From contig VBLC01000035.1 in assembly GCA_005879315.1 (NCBI GenBank), positions 1-64,000 on the forward strand: a stretch of DNA of 64,000 nt, written 5' to 3'. The stretch comes from Deltaproteobacteria bacterium. GTDB taxonomy: Bacteria; Myxococcota; Myxococcia; Myxococcales; 40CM-4-68-19. Made by a program: the position numbers and the translations under genes. Shown one piece after another: positions 30,748 through 38,159 of this stretch (position 1 is the stretch's first letter; every line of letters begins with the position of its first letter). The notes under the pieces were generated by a model, which had not been told where the DNA came from, made no database searches, and worked only from the letters and a program-made list of their open reading frames with translations.

Positions 30748-31461
30748 ATGCAGCGGTCGATGCTGGTGCCGCACCGCTGGCCGGGACGACCGCTGCGGGC
30801 GTCGCTGCTCGAGCGGCCCAACCGCTTCCTCGCGCTCTGCAAGATCGGCCGCGCGACGGTCGAGGCCCACGTGCCCGACCGCGGCCGCTGTCTCGATCTG
30901 CTCGTGCCGGGTCAGGAGCTGACGCTGGTCGAGGCGGGCGGTCCCTTGCGCCGGACGCGTCACACGGTGCTGCTGGCGCGCTCCAGGCTGTCGCCGCGGA
31001 CCTGGGTCGGGCTCGATCCGGGCGGGGCCCCGCGGCTGGTGGCCGAAGCGCTGCGCCGCGAGCTCTTGCCGCCGCTCGCAGGGCTGCGCGCCGCGCGCAG
31101 CGAGATCGCCGTCCGGCAGAGCCGGATCGATCTGCTTCTCTCCGGCGGAGTCCTCTGCGAAGTGAAGAGCGTCGGCGCAGCCCGCGACGGCGTGGCGCTC
31201 TTTCCCGACGCGCCCACCTCGCGCGGCCTGCGCCACCTTCTCTTGCTCTCGGCGCTGGCGCGCCGCGGCCGCCGCTGCGCCCTGGTCTTCTGCACCCAGC
31301 GAGGCGACGTGCGCGCGGTGGCGCCCGACGAGCGGATCGATCCCGCCTTCGCCGGCGCGCTGCGCTTCGCCAGCCGCTCCGGCGTGCAGATTCTCGCTTT
31401 GCGCTGCTCAGCCCACCCGCGGGGCATGGATCTTCTCGGCGAAGTTCCGGTATTGCTCTGA
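30748..31461 (+). CDS. sfsA: SfsA family DNA/RNA nuclease
   Basis: This 237-residue SfsA protein starts with the OB-like N-terminal domain (NRFLALCKIGRATVEAHVPDRGRCLDLLVPG). The PD-(D/E)xK-like nuclease domain follows, with RIDLLLSGGVLCEVKSV and FPDAPTSRGLRHLLLL, plus VFCTQRGDVRAVAPDERIDPAF. The family was named for sugar fermentation stimulation; nuclease activity is suggested by the fold and by work on E. coli SfsA. It is followed directly by two PilZ genes, with only six bases before the first. Confidence 0.93.
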   Translation: MQRSMLVPHRWPGRPLRASLLERPNRFLALCKIGRATVEAHVPDRGRCLDLLVPGQELTLVEAGGPLRRTRHTVLLARSRLSPRTWVGLDPGGAPRLVAEALRRELLPPLAGLRAARSEIAVRQSRIDLLLSGGVLCEVKSVGAARDGVALFPDAPTSRGLRHLLLLSALARRGRRCALVFCTQRGDVRAVAPDERIDPAFAGALRFASRSGVQILALRCSAHPRGMDLLGEVPVLL

Positions 31462-31467
31462 GTGCCC

Positions 31468-32217
31468 ATGGAATCGCTGCCCCTCGTCGTCCCCATCCGC
31501 TTCTCCGGCGGAGGTCTGACCATGCAGACCACCACCAGCCGGATGGGCATGACCGGCGCTTTCGTGCGCTGCCTGGTGGGGCCGAAGCAGGGCGCGGAGG
31601 TGGCGCTGGAGATCACCTTGCCGGGTGGCGCGCCCGCGGTGCCGCTGCGCGGGACCGTCATCGAGACGGTGCCGATCGGCAGCAAAGGAAAGGAAGCGGG
31701 CTTCTGGGTGCAATTCGCCTCGAGCGACAGCGCCATCGAGAGCTTCCTGGTGAAGAAGGGCGGGCTGCAGCTCGCCCGGCCTCCGCCGCCCTCCGCCGCG
31801 CCACCCTCCGCCGCCGCGGCGCCCTCGGCCGTCGCTGCGCCACCCCCCGCTGCTGCGCCGGCCCCTCCTGCGATCGAGCCGCCGCGCTCGCGCGTCTTTC
31901 CCCGGTTGCGCACGCGGCTGCGGGTGAGCTGGGCAACGGCGCGCGAATTCCTCGTCGCCTATTCGGACAACATCAGTCTGGGCGGCGTCTTCATCGCCAC
32001 GGACAAACCCCCGGCGATGGGCGAGGTCGTCGAGCTCTCCCTCGATCTGCCCGACGGCGAGGCCCCCGCCCGGACGCACGCGCAGGTCATCCAGCGCACC
32101 ACCGCCGACGAGGCCAAGCGCGCCGGACGCACCGCCGGCGCAGGCCTTCAGTTCATCGGCGGGGACGACGAGTTCCGCCGCCGGCTCGACGCCTGCATCG
32201 ACAATCTATTGAAGTAG
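31468..32217 (+). CDS. Double PilZ-domain protein (TIGR02266-like)
   Basis: This 249-residue protein has two PilZ-like barrels. The first (residues 1-95, VVPIRFSGGGLTMQTTTSRM) lacks an RxxxR switch. The second (about 145-245) has RLRTRLRV and NISLGGVFIATD, matching the c-di-GMP-binding RxxxR and [DN]xSxxG motifs. A Pro/Ala-rich linker (about 105-140) joins them. PilZ proteins of this sort are expanded in myxobacteria and act as c-di-GMP effectors, but the target is unknown. ATG 31468 was chosen over GTG 31462 by alignment with the downstream paralogue. Confidence 0.87.
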   Translation: MESLPLVVPIRFSGGGLTMQTTTSRMGMTGAFVRCLVGPKQGAEVALEITLPGGAPAVPLRGTVIETVPIGSKGKEAGFWVQFASSDSAIESFLVKKGGLQLARPPPPSAAPPSAAAAPSAVAAPPPAAAPAPPAIEPPRSRVFPRLRTRLRVSWATAREFLVAYSDNISLGGVFIATDKPPAMGEVVELSLDLPDGEAPARTHAQVIQRTTADEAKRAGRTAGAGLQFIGGDDEFRRRLDACIDNLLK

Positions 32218-32273
32218 GCGCGCGTTGCTCACATTCATTTCTGCGCCGGGGCGGTTATGCTTGAGCCGCCCCC

Positions 32274-32942
32274 ATGGACTCGCACCCGATCGTCGTACCA
32301 GTCCGCTTCTCCGGGGGCGGGCTCGCTCTCCAGAGCACCACCAGCAGGATGAGCGCCGAGGCCGCTTTCGTGCGCTCGATCGTCTCGCCGAAGGAAGGCG
32401 TGCAGATGACGGTGGTTCTCTTCCTTCCCGGCGAGCGGCTGCCGCTGCAGCTCGCGGGCCGGGTGACGGAGATCGTTCCGATCGGCTCGCCCGGCAAGGA
32501 GGCCGGCTTCTGGGTCGCCTTCGCCTCGCTCCCCGCGGAGGCCAGCAAGCGCCTGGAGGACTTCCTCATCAAGCGCCGCGGGGCGCATCCGACGCCGCAG
32601 GCGCCGATCGAGCGGCGATCCTTCGGGCGAGCCCCGGCGCGTCTGAAGGTGAGCTGGAGATCGGCCAGGGATTTTCTCCAGGCCTGGTCGCAGAACATCA
32701 GCCGTGGCGGAGTCTTCGTCGCCACCAACGATCCGCCGCCCTTGCGGGAAGTGGTGGAGCTTCAGCTCGAGCTGCCCGACGGAGAGCCGCCCGCCCGCAC
32801 CAAGGCGGAGGTGGTGCAGCGCACCACTCCCGAAGAGGCGCGCGCTTCGGGCCGCGCGGCCGGCGCAGGGCTGCAGTTCATCGGCGGCGACGACGAATTC
32901 CGCCGCCGGCTCGACGCCTGCCTGGAGAAGCTGCTCAAGTAG
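32274..32942 (+). CDS. Double PilZ-domain protein, paralogue of the upstream gene
   Basis: This 222-residue protein aligns along its whole length with the preceding gene (VVPVRFSGGGLALQSTTSRM; NISRGGVFVATN; identical tail GAGLQFIGGDDEFRRRLDAC), so the two arose by tandem duplication. The long Pro/Ala linker is replaced by a short one. The c-di-GMP motif reads RAPAR (RxxxR) and NISRGG, so binding capacity is probably retained. Its 3' end overlaps the convergent amidotransferase gene by eight bases. Confidence 0.87.
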   Translation: MDSHPIVVPVRFSGGGLALQSTTSRMSAEAAFVRSIVSPKEGVQMTVVLFLPGERLPLQLAGRVTEIVPIGSPGKEAGFWVAFASLPAEASKRLEDFLIKRRGAHPTPQAPIERRSFGRAPARLKVSWRSARDFLQAWSQNISRGGVFVATNDPPPLREVVELQLELPDGEPPARTKAEVVQRTTPEEARASGRAAGAGLQFIGGDDEFRRRLDACLEKLLK

Positions 32943-33642
32943 AGCGCGCCTGCCTGGCGAAGGCCTGGAGAACTTCGCCTGCGCGCACCTCGCGCACGTT
33001 CGACCGCAGTTTTTGCGCGTCGAGACCTTCCTCGGCGAGCTTGTCCTTGCGCGACTCGATCAGGTCGCGCATCGCCTCCGGCCACAGCTCGGGATGAAAC
33101 TGCACGGCGGCGACCGTCTGCGAGAGGCGGAAGGCCTGCGCCGCCGAGTTCTCGTTGGAGGCGAGGAGCGTCGCGCCGCGAGGCAGTGGGTCCACCGCGT
33201 CGAGATGCGTGGCCTGCACCTCGATGTCGGTCTGCCCGGCCCAGGCGAAGAGCGGATCGCGCCGCCCCGCCTCGGTGAGCTGCACGTGCACCGTGCCGAT
33301 CTCCCGGCCGCGAGGGTTGAGCACCACTTCGCCCCCGGCCGCGCGCGCCAGCAGCTGATGTCCGAAGCAGACGCCCAGGACCGGCACCCCGCGGGCGCCG
33401 ATCCTCAAGAGATCGTCTCCCAGCCGCAGCATCCACGGCGCCTTCTCGGTCACGCTCAGCGGCGAACCGGTCACGATGATGCCCTGCGGCCGCAGCCGCT
33501 CCAGCGATGGCGCCAGCTTCTCGCCCTGGTGCGCCTTGAGCACCGGCATGGCGAAGCCGAGGGCGCGCTCGAACCAGGCGGGATAGTCGCCATGCAGGGT
33601 GGTCGTGCCGGTCTGGACGATGAGCAGGCGCGGATCCGTCAT
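32935..33642 (-). CDS. Class I glutamine amidotransferase-like protein
   Basis: This 235-residue GATase1 domain protein has the nucleophile Cys in GVCFGHQLLARAAGG and the His-Glu pair in VQFHPEL; IIVTGSPLSVTE is the oxyanion-strand region. It is a free-standing domain similar to the GMP-synthase-type amidotransferases often annotated as glutamine amidotransferase or gamma-glutamyl hydrolase. It is divergent from a glutamine-synthetase homologue, so a role in cleaving a gamma-glutamylated intermediate (as PuuD does in the Puu pathway) is possible but inferred. Confidence 0.87.
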   Translation of the reverse strand: MTDPRLLIVQTGTTTLHGDYPAWFERALGFAMPVLKAHQGEKLAPSLERLRPQGIIVTGSPLSVTEKAPWMLRLGDDLLRIGARGVPVLGVCFGHQLLARAAGGEVVLNPRGREIGTVHVQLTEAGRRDPLFAWAGQTDIEVQATHLDAVDPLPRGATLLASNENSAAQAFRLSQTVAAVQFHPELWPEAMRDLIESRKDKLAEEGLDAQKLRSNVREVRAGEVLQAFARQARST

Positions 33643-33673
33643 CGCGTCACAATGTAACCGTTCCGGCCTTGAC

Positions 33674-33690
33674 GCGCAGTCCCCCTGCGC
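33674..33690. promoter_or_regulatory. Inverted repeat in the GATase/GS-like divergent promoter region
   Basis: GCGCAG-TCCCC-CTGCGC is a perfect 6-bp dyad lying 15 bases before the GS-like ATG, just after a TTGACG that could be a -35 element. It could be an operator or a small hairpin in the leader. No regulator can be named. Confidence 0.35.
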
Positions 33691-33705
33691 ACACGCTCCT
33701 TCGCC

Positions 33706-35079
33706 ATGGACATCCAGAAGGCCCGCGCGGGGCAGGTCAAAGATCTGCGCGATCAGTTCAACAAGCAGGCCATTCGCAAGGCGAAGATCGGCGCCTTCGA
33801 CGTGGACGGCATCCTGCGCGGCAAGTACCTCTCGCTCGACAAATTCTGGAGCGTGGCCGAGGCCGGACTGGGATTCTGCGACGTCATCTTCGGCTGGGAC
33901 TCGAGCGATCAGCTCTACGACAACGCCGCCGTCACCGGCTGGCACACGGGCTATCCCGACGCGCGCGCGGTCATCGACCTCTCCACCTACCGGCGCATCC
34001 CCTGGGAGGAAGGGACCGCGGCTTTCCTGCTCGACTTCGAGGCCGAGCCGGGCAAGCCGCTCGCCGTCTCGCCGCGGCAGCTTCTGCAGAAAGTCGAGGC
34101 GCGCGCGCGCGCGATGGGCTTTTCCGTCAAGTGCGCCAGCGAATACGAATTCTTCCTCTTCAAGGAAACGCCGGAGTCGCTGCGCGCCAAGGGCTATGCG
34201 AACCTGACGCCGCTCACACCGGGGATGTTCGGCTATTCCTGGCTGCGGGCCTCGGAGAATGCGCCGCTCGTGCACGACCTGCAGGATTCGCTCGGCGCCT
34301 TCGACATCGAGCTGGAGGGCTTCCATACCGAGACCGGCCCCGGCGTCTACGAGGCCGCCCTCCGCTACGACGGGCTCTTGCGCGCGGGTGACAAGGCTGC
34401 GCTGTTCAAGACGGCGGTGAAGGAGATCTGCGCGCGCCATTCGGTGATGCCCTGCTTCATGGCGAAATGGAACAAGGACCTGCCGGGCTGCTCGGGGCAC
34501 TTGCATCAGTCGCTCTGGACCGCCTCGGGCGAGTCGGTCTTTCACGACGGCCGGGCGCCCGGGGGAATGAGCAAGTCCTTGCAGCATTACGTGGCGGGCC
34601 AGCTGGCGCTGATGCCGGCCTTCACGGCGCTGATCGCGCCGACCATCAATTCCTACAAGCGGATGGTGCGCGGCGCCTGGTCGCCCACGCTCGCGACCTG
34701 GGGAGTGGACAACCGCACGACCGCGCTGCGGGTCATCCCCGGCTCGCCCAATTCCACGCGCGTCGAGTATCGGCTGGCAGCTGCGGACATGAATCCATAC
34801 ATCGCCATGGCGGCGAGCGTGGCCTCGGGCTTGTACGGCATCGAGAAGGAGCTGCCCCTGCCGCCCGAGACGAAGGGCAACGGTTACGACGCCAAGGCCG
34901 AGCCGCTCCCCTCGACGCTGCGGGCGGCGACGCAGGCGCTCTCGGAGAGCAAGGAGGCGCGCGAATTGCTCGGCGAGCAGTTCGTCGACCATTACATTCG
35001 CACTCGCGAGTGGGAGTGCCGCCAGTTCGAGTCGGCGGTGACGAAGTGGGAGCTCGAGCGGTACTTCGAGATCATTTGA
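33706..35079 (+). CDS. Glutamine-synthetase-family gamma-glutamyl ligase
   Basis: This 457-residue GS-fold protein is distinct from GlnA. It has the metal-binding CASEYEFFLFK, the IELEGFHTETGPGVYEAAL segment, KWNKDLPGCSGHLHQSLW (ATP/His site) and TINSYKRMVRGAWSPT, NRTTALRVI, SRVEYR-like blocks. Such paralogues include PuuA/GlnA3-type gamma-glutamyl-polyamine or ethanolamine ligases, so the acceptor may be an amine rather than ammonia. Its setting supports this: a divergent amidotransferase and a downstream alcohol dehydrogenase. The start is ATG 33706. Confidence 0.87.
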   Translation: MDIQKARAGQVKDLRDQFNKQAIRKAKIGAFDVDGILRGKYLSLDKFWSVAEAGLGFCDVIFGWDSSDQLYDNAAVTGWHTGYPDARAVIDLSTYRRIPWEEGTAAFLLDFEAEPGKPLAVSPRQLLQKVEARARAMGFSVKCASEYEFFLFKETPESLRAKGYANLTPLTPGMFGYSWLRASENAPLVHDLQDSLGAFDIELEGFHTETGPGVYEAALRYDGLLRAGDKAALFKTAVKEICARHSVMPCFMAKWNKDLPGCSGHLHQSLWTASGESVFHDGRAPGGMSKSLQHYVAGQLALMPAFTALIAPTINSYKRMVRGAWSPTLATWGVDNRTTALRVIPGSPNSTRVEYRLAAADMNPYIAMAASVASGLYGIEKELPLPPETKGNGYDAKAEPLPSTLRAATQALSESKEARELLGEQFVDHYIRTREWECRQFESAVTKWELERYFEII

Positions 35080-35080
35080 A

Positions 35081-35115
35081 TCAGGCCTCGGGCCTCAGGC
35101 GTCAGGCTTCAGGGA
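35081..35115. repeat. Degenerate 7-bp tandem repeat (TCAGGCC-like, about 5 copies)
   Basis: The units are TCAGGCC, TCGGGCC, TCAGGCG, TCAGGCT and TCAGGGA, end to end, filling the gap between the GS-like stop and the Fe-ADH start and running into the ribosome-site region (AGGGAG). It could be variable in copy number and so alter spacing or expression; that is inference. Confidence 0.7.
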
Positions 35116-35123
35116 GCTGGACA

Positions 35124-36272
35124 ATGCCGAGCGTGATGAGTTTTCCCACCAGGATCGTTTTTGGCCGCGGCGCCATCCGGGAATTGCCGGCGGAGCTCAA
35201 GCGCGCCGGCGCCTCGCGGCCGCTGCTCGTCACCGACCGAGGCATTCTCCAGGTTGGGCTGCTCCGCTTCGTCACGCCACTGCTCGAGCAGGCGGGGGTC
35301 AAGGCGGCGATCTTCAGCGACTTCGAGGCGAACCCCACCGACGCAGATGCCTTGAAGGGCATCGAGGCCTACCGCGCCGCGAAAGCGGACAGCGTGCTCG
35401 GCGTCGGCGGCGGCGCCTCGCTCGACATGGCGAAGGCCATCGCGCTGCTCGTCAATCACCCGCCGCCCCTCTCGCAGTACGACGACGCCAAAGGCGGCGA
35501 CGCGCGGATCGACAAGCCGGTGCCTCCCATCGTGCAGGTCCCGACCACGGCGGGCACCGGCAGCGAGGTGGGCCGCAGCACCGTGCTGATCATCGCCGGC
35601 ACCAAGACGGTCCTCTTCTCGCCTGCGCTGATGGCCAAGGCGGCGATTCTCGATCCGGAGCTGACGGTCGGCCTGCCGCCCTTCATCACCGCCGCGACGG
35701 GGATGGACGCGCTCACCCACAATCTCGAGGCCTACGTCGCGCGCGGCGAGCATCCTCTCGCCGATGCGGTGGCGATCGACGGGCTCCGGCGCATCGGACG
35801 AAGCCTCAAGCGGGCGGTGCAGAACGGCAAGGACCTGGAGGCGCGCGAGCAGATGTTGCTCGGCTCGGCCTTCGGAGCGATCGCTTTCCAGAAGGGGCTC
35901 GGCGCCTGCCATTCGGTTGCGCATGCGCTCACGCCGGTGGCCGGAACGCACCACGGACTGGCGAATTCGCTGATGCTGCCCGCGGTGGTCAATTTCAATC
36001 GCCTCGCTGCCGAGCAGCGCCTGGCCGAAGCCGCGGTCGCGCTCGGCGCCGATGCGAAGATGAGCATTGCGGAGCGGGCGCATCTCTGCGCCGAACTGGT
36101 GGACGACCTTCGCGTCGCCTGCGGGCTGCCGCGCAAGCTGTCGCAGGCGGGGGTGCGGCGCGAGATGATCCCGCAGTTGGTCGAGAAAGCGCTCGCCGAT
36201 GCCTGCCACCAGAGCAATCCGCGGCCGGTGACGCAAGTCGATTTCGAGAGGTTGATTGAAGAGGCCTTTTAG
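35124..36272 (+). CDS. Iron-containing alcohol dehydrogenase
   Basis: This 382-residue group III (Fe-dependent) ADH has the NAD-binding GVGGGASLDMAKAIALL and VPTTAGTGSEVGRSTVL. The metal ligands lie in MDALTHNLEAYVA (Asp/His), GACHSVAHALTPV and GTHHGLANSLMLP. The start is ATG 35124 with AGGGAG upstream. It follows the GS homologue by 44 bases filled by a 7-bp tandem repeat. The substrate is probably an alcohol/aldehyde released in the same pathway as the neighbouring gamma-glutamyl ligase; this is context inference. Confidence 0.92.
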   Translation: MPSVMSFPTRIVFGRGAIRELPAELKRAGASRPLLVTDRGILQVGLLRFVTPLLEQAGVKAAIFSDFEANPTDADALKGIEAYRAAKADSVLGVGGGASLDMAKAIALLVNHPPPLSQYDDAKGGDARIDKPVPPIVQVPTTAGTGSEVGRSTVLIIAGTKTVLFSPALMAKAAILDPELTVGLPPFITAATGMDALTHNLEAYVARGEHPLADAVAIDGLRRIGRSLKRAVQNGKDLEAREQMLLGSAFGAIAFQKGLGACHSVAHALTPVAGTHHGLANSLMLPAVVNFNRLAAEQRLAEAAVALGADAKMSIAERAHLCAELVDDLRVACGLPRKLSQAGVRREMIPQLVEKALADACHQSNPRPVTQVDFERLIEEAF

Positions 36273-36295
36273 ATTTTGCGTGCTACGATCGGCCC

Positions 36296-37129
36296 GTGGA
36301 CGGCGCGGAAGCATCCCGGCGGCTCCTCAAGCGACTCGTCGCGCAGGATCCAACCGATCTGGCGCGAGCGGCGCTCGCCGTGGCGCGCGAGGAGTATCCC
36401 GAGCTGGACGAGGGCCGCTATCTGCGCGTGCTCGACGAGCTCGCGCAGAGCGTGCAGTCGGGGCTTCCCTCCGGCGCCAGCCCCGAGCGGCGGGTGGGGC
36501 GGCTCAATTCGTATCTCTTCCACGACCTCGGTTTCGCCGGCAACCGGACCGACTACTACGATCCGCGCAACAGCTTCCTCAACGAAGTCCTCGATCGGCG
36601 GCTGGGAATTCCCCTCACGCTCTGCATCGTCTACATCGAGGTGGGCCGCCGCTGCGGGCTGCGCGTCGAGGGCGTGGGATTCCCCGGCCATTTCCTCTGC
36701 AAGGTGCAGCTCGACGGTGGAGAGCTGGTGGTCGATCCTTTCCACCGCGGGCAGCTGTTGGGACTCGAGGAGCTGAAGCGGCGCCTGGCCGCGGCGGTGG
36801 GCGATCAGGTGAAGTTCGATGCCCGCATCCTCCGCTCGGCCCGGCCCCGGGAGATCATCATCCGCATGCTGCAGAACCTGCGCTCGGTCTACCAGGAGCG
36901 CAATGACATGCCGCGGGCGTTGAGCGCGGTCGATCGGCTGCTCTTGCTCGCGCCGGAGAACATCCGCGGGCTGCGGGAGCGGGCGCAGCTCTGCGAACAG
37001 CTCGGCGGCCCGGCGGCGGCGGCGGCGGATCTGGAGAAGGTGCTCGAGCTGCAGCCCGGCGCGCCCGACGCGGCGGCGCTCCGGGCGCGAGTGCGGCGGC
37101 TGCGAGGGGCGTCGCAGTTCCTCAATTAA
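36296..37129 (+). CDS. SirB1/transglutaminase-like protein with TPR C-terminus
   Basis: This 277-residue protein of the SirB1 (UPF0162) family has a transglutaminase-like fold core NSFLNEVLDRRLGIPLTLCIVYIEVGRRCGLRVEGVGFPGHFL. The Cys (TLCIVY), His (GHF) and Asp (VVDPF) positions are conserved. The C-terminal 80 residues (about 195-275) form TPR-like helices. The biochemical role of the family is not settled. The start is GTG 36296, 23 bases after the Fe-ADH stop. A G+C hexamer repeat follows the gene. Confidence 0.88.
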   Translation: MDGAEASRRLLKRLVAQDPTDLARAALAVAREEYPELDEGRYLRVLDELAQSVQSGLPSGASPERRVGRLNSYLFHDLGFAGNRTDYYDPRNSFLNEVLDRRLGIPLTLCIVYIEVGRRCGLRVEGVGFPGHFLCKVQLDGGELVVDPFHRGQLLGLEELKRRLAAAVGDQVKFDARILRSARPREIIIRMLQNLRSVYQERNDMPRALSAVDRLLLLAPENIRGLRERAQLCEQLGGPAAAAADLEKVLELQPGAPDAAALRARVRRLRGASQFLN

Positions 37130-37136
37130 GAGACGC

Positions 37137-37195
37137 GGGCCCGGGCCCGGGGTCGTACACGCGTGCGGGGACGGGGACGGCGACGGGGTCGGCGC
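37137..37195. repeat. Degenerate G+C hexamer repeat in a convergent gap
   Basis: A GGGCCC-rich palindromic start (GGGCCCGGGCCC) is followed by hexamers GGGGAC, GGGGAC, GGCGAC, GGGGTC, GGCGCG. It fills the 70-base gap between the SirB1-TPR stop (plus) and the ferredoxin stop (minus). It resembles the larger arrays at 45551-45652 and 62362-62526, also in convergent gaps. Confidence 0.6.
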
Positions 37196-37198
37196 GCT

Positions 37199-37519
37199 TT
37201 ACTTCTTGTACAGCCTGAGCCGCTCCACTGGAGCACCGGCGATGAGGTGCTTCTCGACGATCTCGTCTACGTCATCGACGGTGACGCGGCCGTACCAGAT
37301 GCCCTCGGGATAGACGACCACGGAGCAGCCCAGCGCGCAGTTGTCGAGGCAGCCGGCCTTGTTGGCGCGGATCTCGTCATCGAGCCCGCGCGCGCGCAGC
37401 GCGTCCTTGAATTTCTTCAGCACCAGCGGGCTGCCCTTCGAGGTGCAGTCGCCCTTGGGATTCCCCGGCTCGCGCTCGTTGAGGCAAACGAAGAGGTGCT
37501 TCTTGAAGGGAGGCGGCAC
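37199..37519 (-). CDS. Thioredoxin-like [2Fe-2S] ferredoxin
   Basis: This 106-residue Shethna/NuoE-like ferredoxin has Cys12 and Cys25 (FVCLNEREPGNPKGDC) and AGCLDNCALGC further on. The conserved four ligands have the C-x12-C then C-x3-C spacing of thioredoxin-fold 2Fe-2S proteins, and VVVYPEGIWYGRVTVDDV is the typical C-terminal strand region. It is an electron carrier of unknown partner. The start is GTG 37519 directly after the TrpC-like TGA, so the two are translationally linked. Confidence 0.92.
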   Translation of the reverse strand: MPPPFKKHLFVCLNEREPGNPKGDCTSKGSPLVLKKFKDALRARGLDDEIRANKAGCLDNCALGCSVVVYPEGIWYGRVTVDDVDEIVEKHLIAGAPVERLRLYKK

Positions 37520-38155
37520 TCAGGGCTCCTCTGCCAGCGCGGCGCGGAATGCCGCCGCGCCTTGAATGGAAGGATCGAGAACCGCGTTTGCGCGCAGGCC
37601 GGACTCGGGAGCAAGGGCGAGAACGAGCGTGCGCGGCGGCGCGGCGAGACCGGAGGGCAGGCAGATCACCTGCGCGCGGAGCGCGGCGGCGCGCGCGACG
37701 TCCTCGGCGGTGTCGCAGACGATGCAAGGCGACATGTGCGTGCTCGAGGTGGCCTGCGCCAGCCGCGCGAGCAGCTCGGGATGGAGCGCGCTCGAATAGA
37801 GGAGCAGCGCATCGGCGCCGGCCGCGCGCGACTGGTAGATCTGGAATTCCTCGAGGATCAAATCCGTCCGCAGCACCGGGACCGAGACGGCGCGCGCGGC
37901 TTCGGCGAAGCAATGCAGCTCGGCCTGCGCGTCGTCGATGGCGATGGCGAGGGCGGCCACTTCCGCTTCGTCGAGAGCGCGAGCAACCTCGACGAGGTCC
38001 TCGCGCGCAGCCTGCAAGAGGGGGATGCGCTCGAGCGCGGGCCGGTCGATCGCCTGCGCGAAGCTGCGGATCGACGGCGTCACGCTGCGCGCGTCCTGTC
38101 GCGGCGCCGACAGGTTCTGCCCTTTGCGCCGCTCGATCTCGGAACGATCCGGCAC
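37520..38155 (-). CDS. TrpC-like (indole-3-glycerol-phosphate synthase fold) probable pseudoenzyme
   Basis: This 211-residue protein aligns with the middle of IGPS: SVPVLRTDLILEEFQIYQSRAAGADALLL corresponds to PVLRKDFI..YQI..ARA.GADA. The catalytic Lys of LRKDF is Thr here. The usual AEIKRASPSKG segment is absent (ERIPLLQAARED), and the Glu and GINNRDL sites read CIVCDT and ICLPSG. Only the ESG motif persists. The protein is also short (IGPS is about 250-270). Catalytic loss is thus likely. It starts at GTG 38155 in a run with a regulator upstream and a ferredoxin downstream. Confidence 0.75.
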   Translation of the reverse strand: MPDRSEIERRKGQNLSAPRQDARSVTPSIRSFAQAIDRPALERIPLLQAAREDLVEVARALDEAEVAALAIAIDDAQAELHCFAEAARAVSVPVLRTDLILEEFQIYQSRAAGADALLLYSSALHPELLARLAQATSSTHMSPCIVCDTAEDVARAAALRAQVICLPSGLAAPPRTLVLALAPESGLRANAVLDPSIQGAAAFRAALAEEP

Positions 38156-38159
38156 GGCC

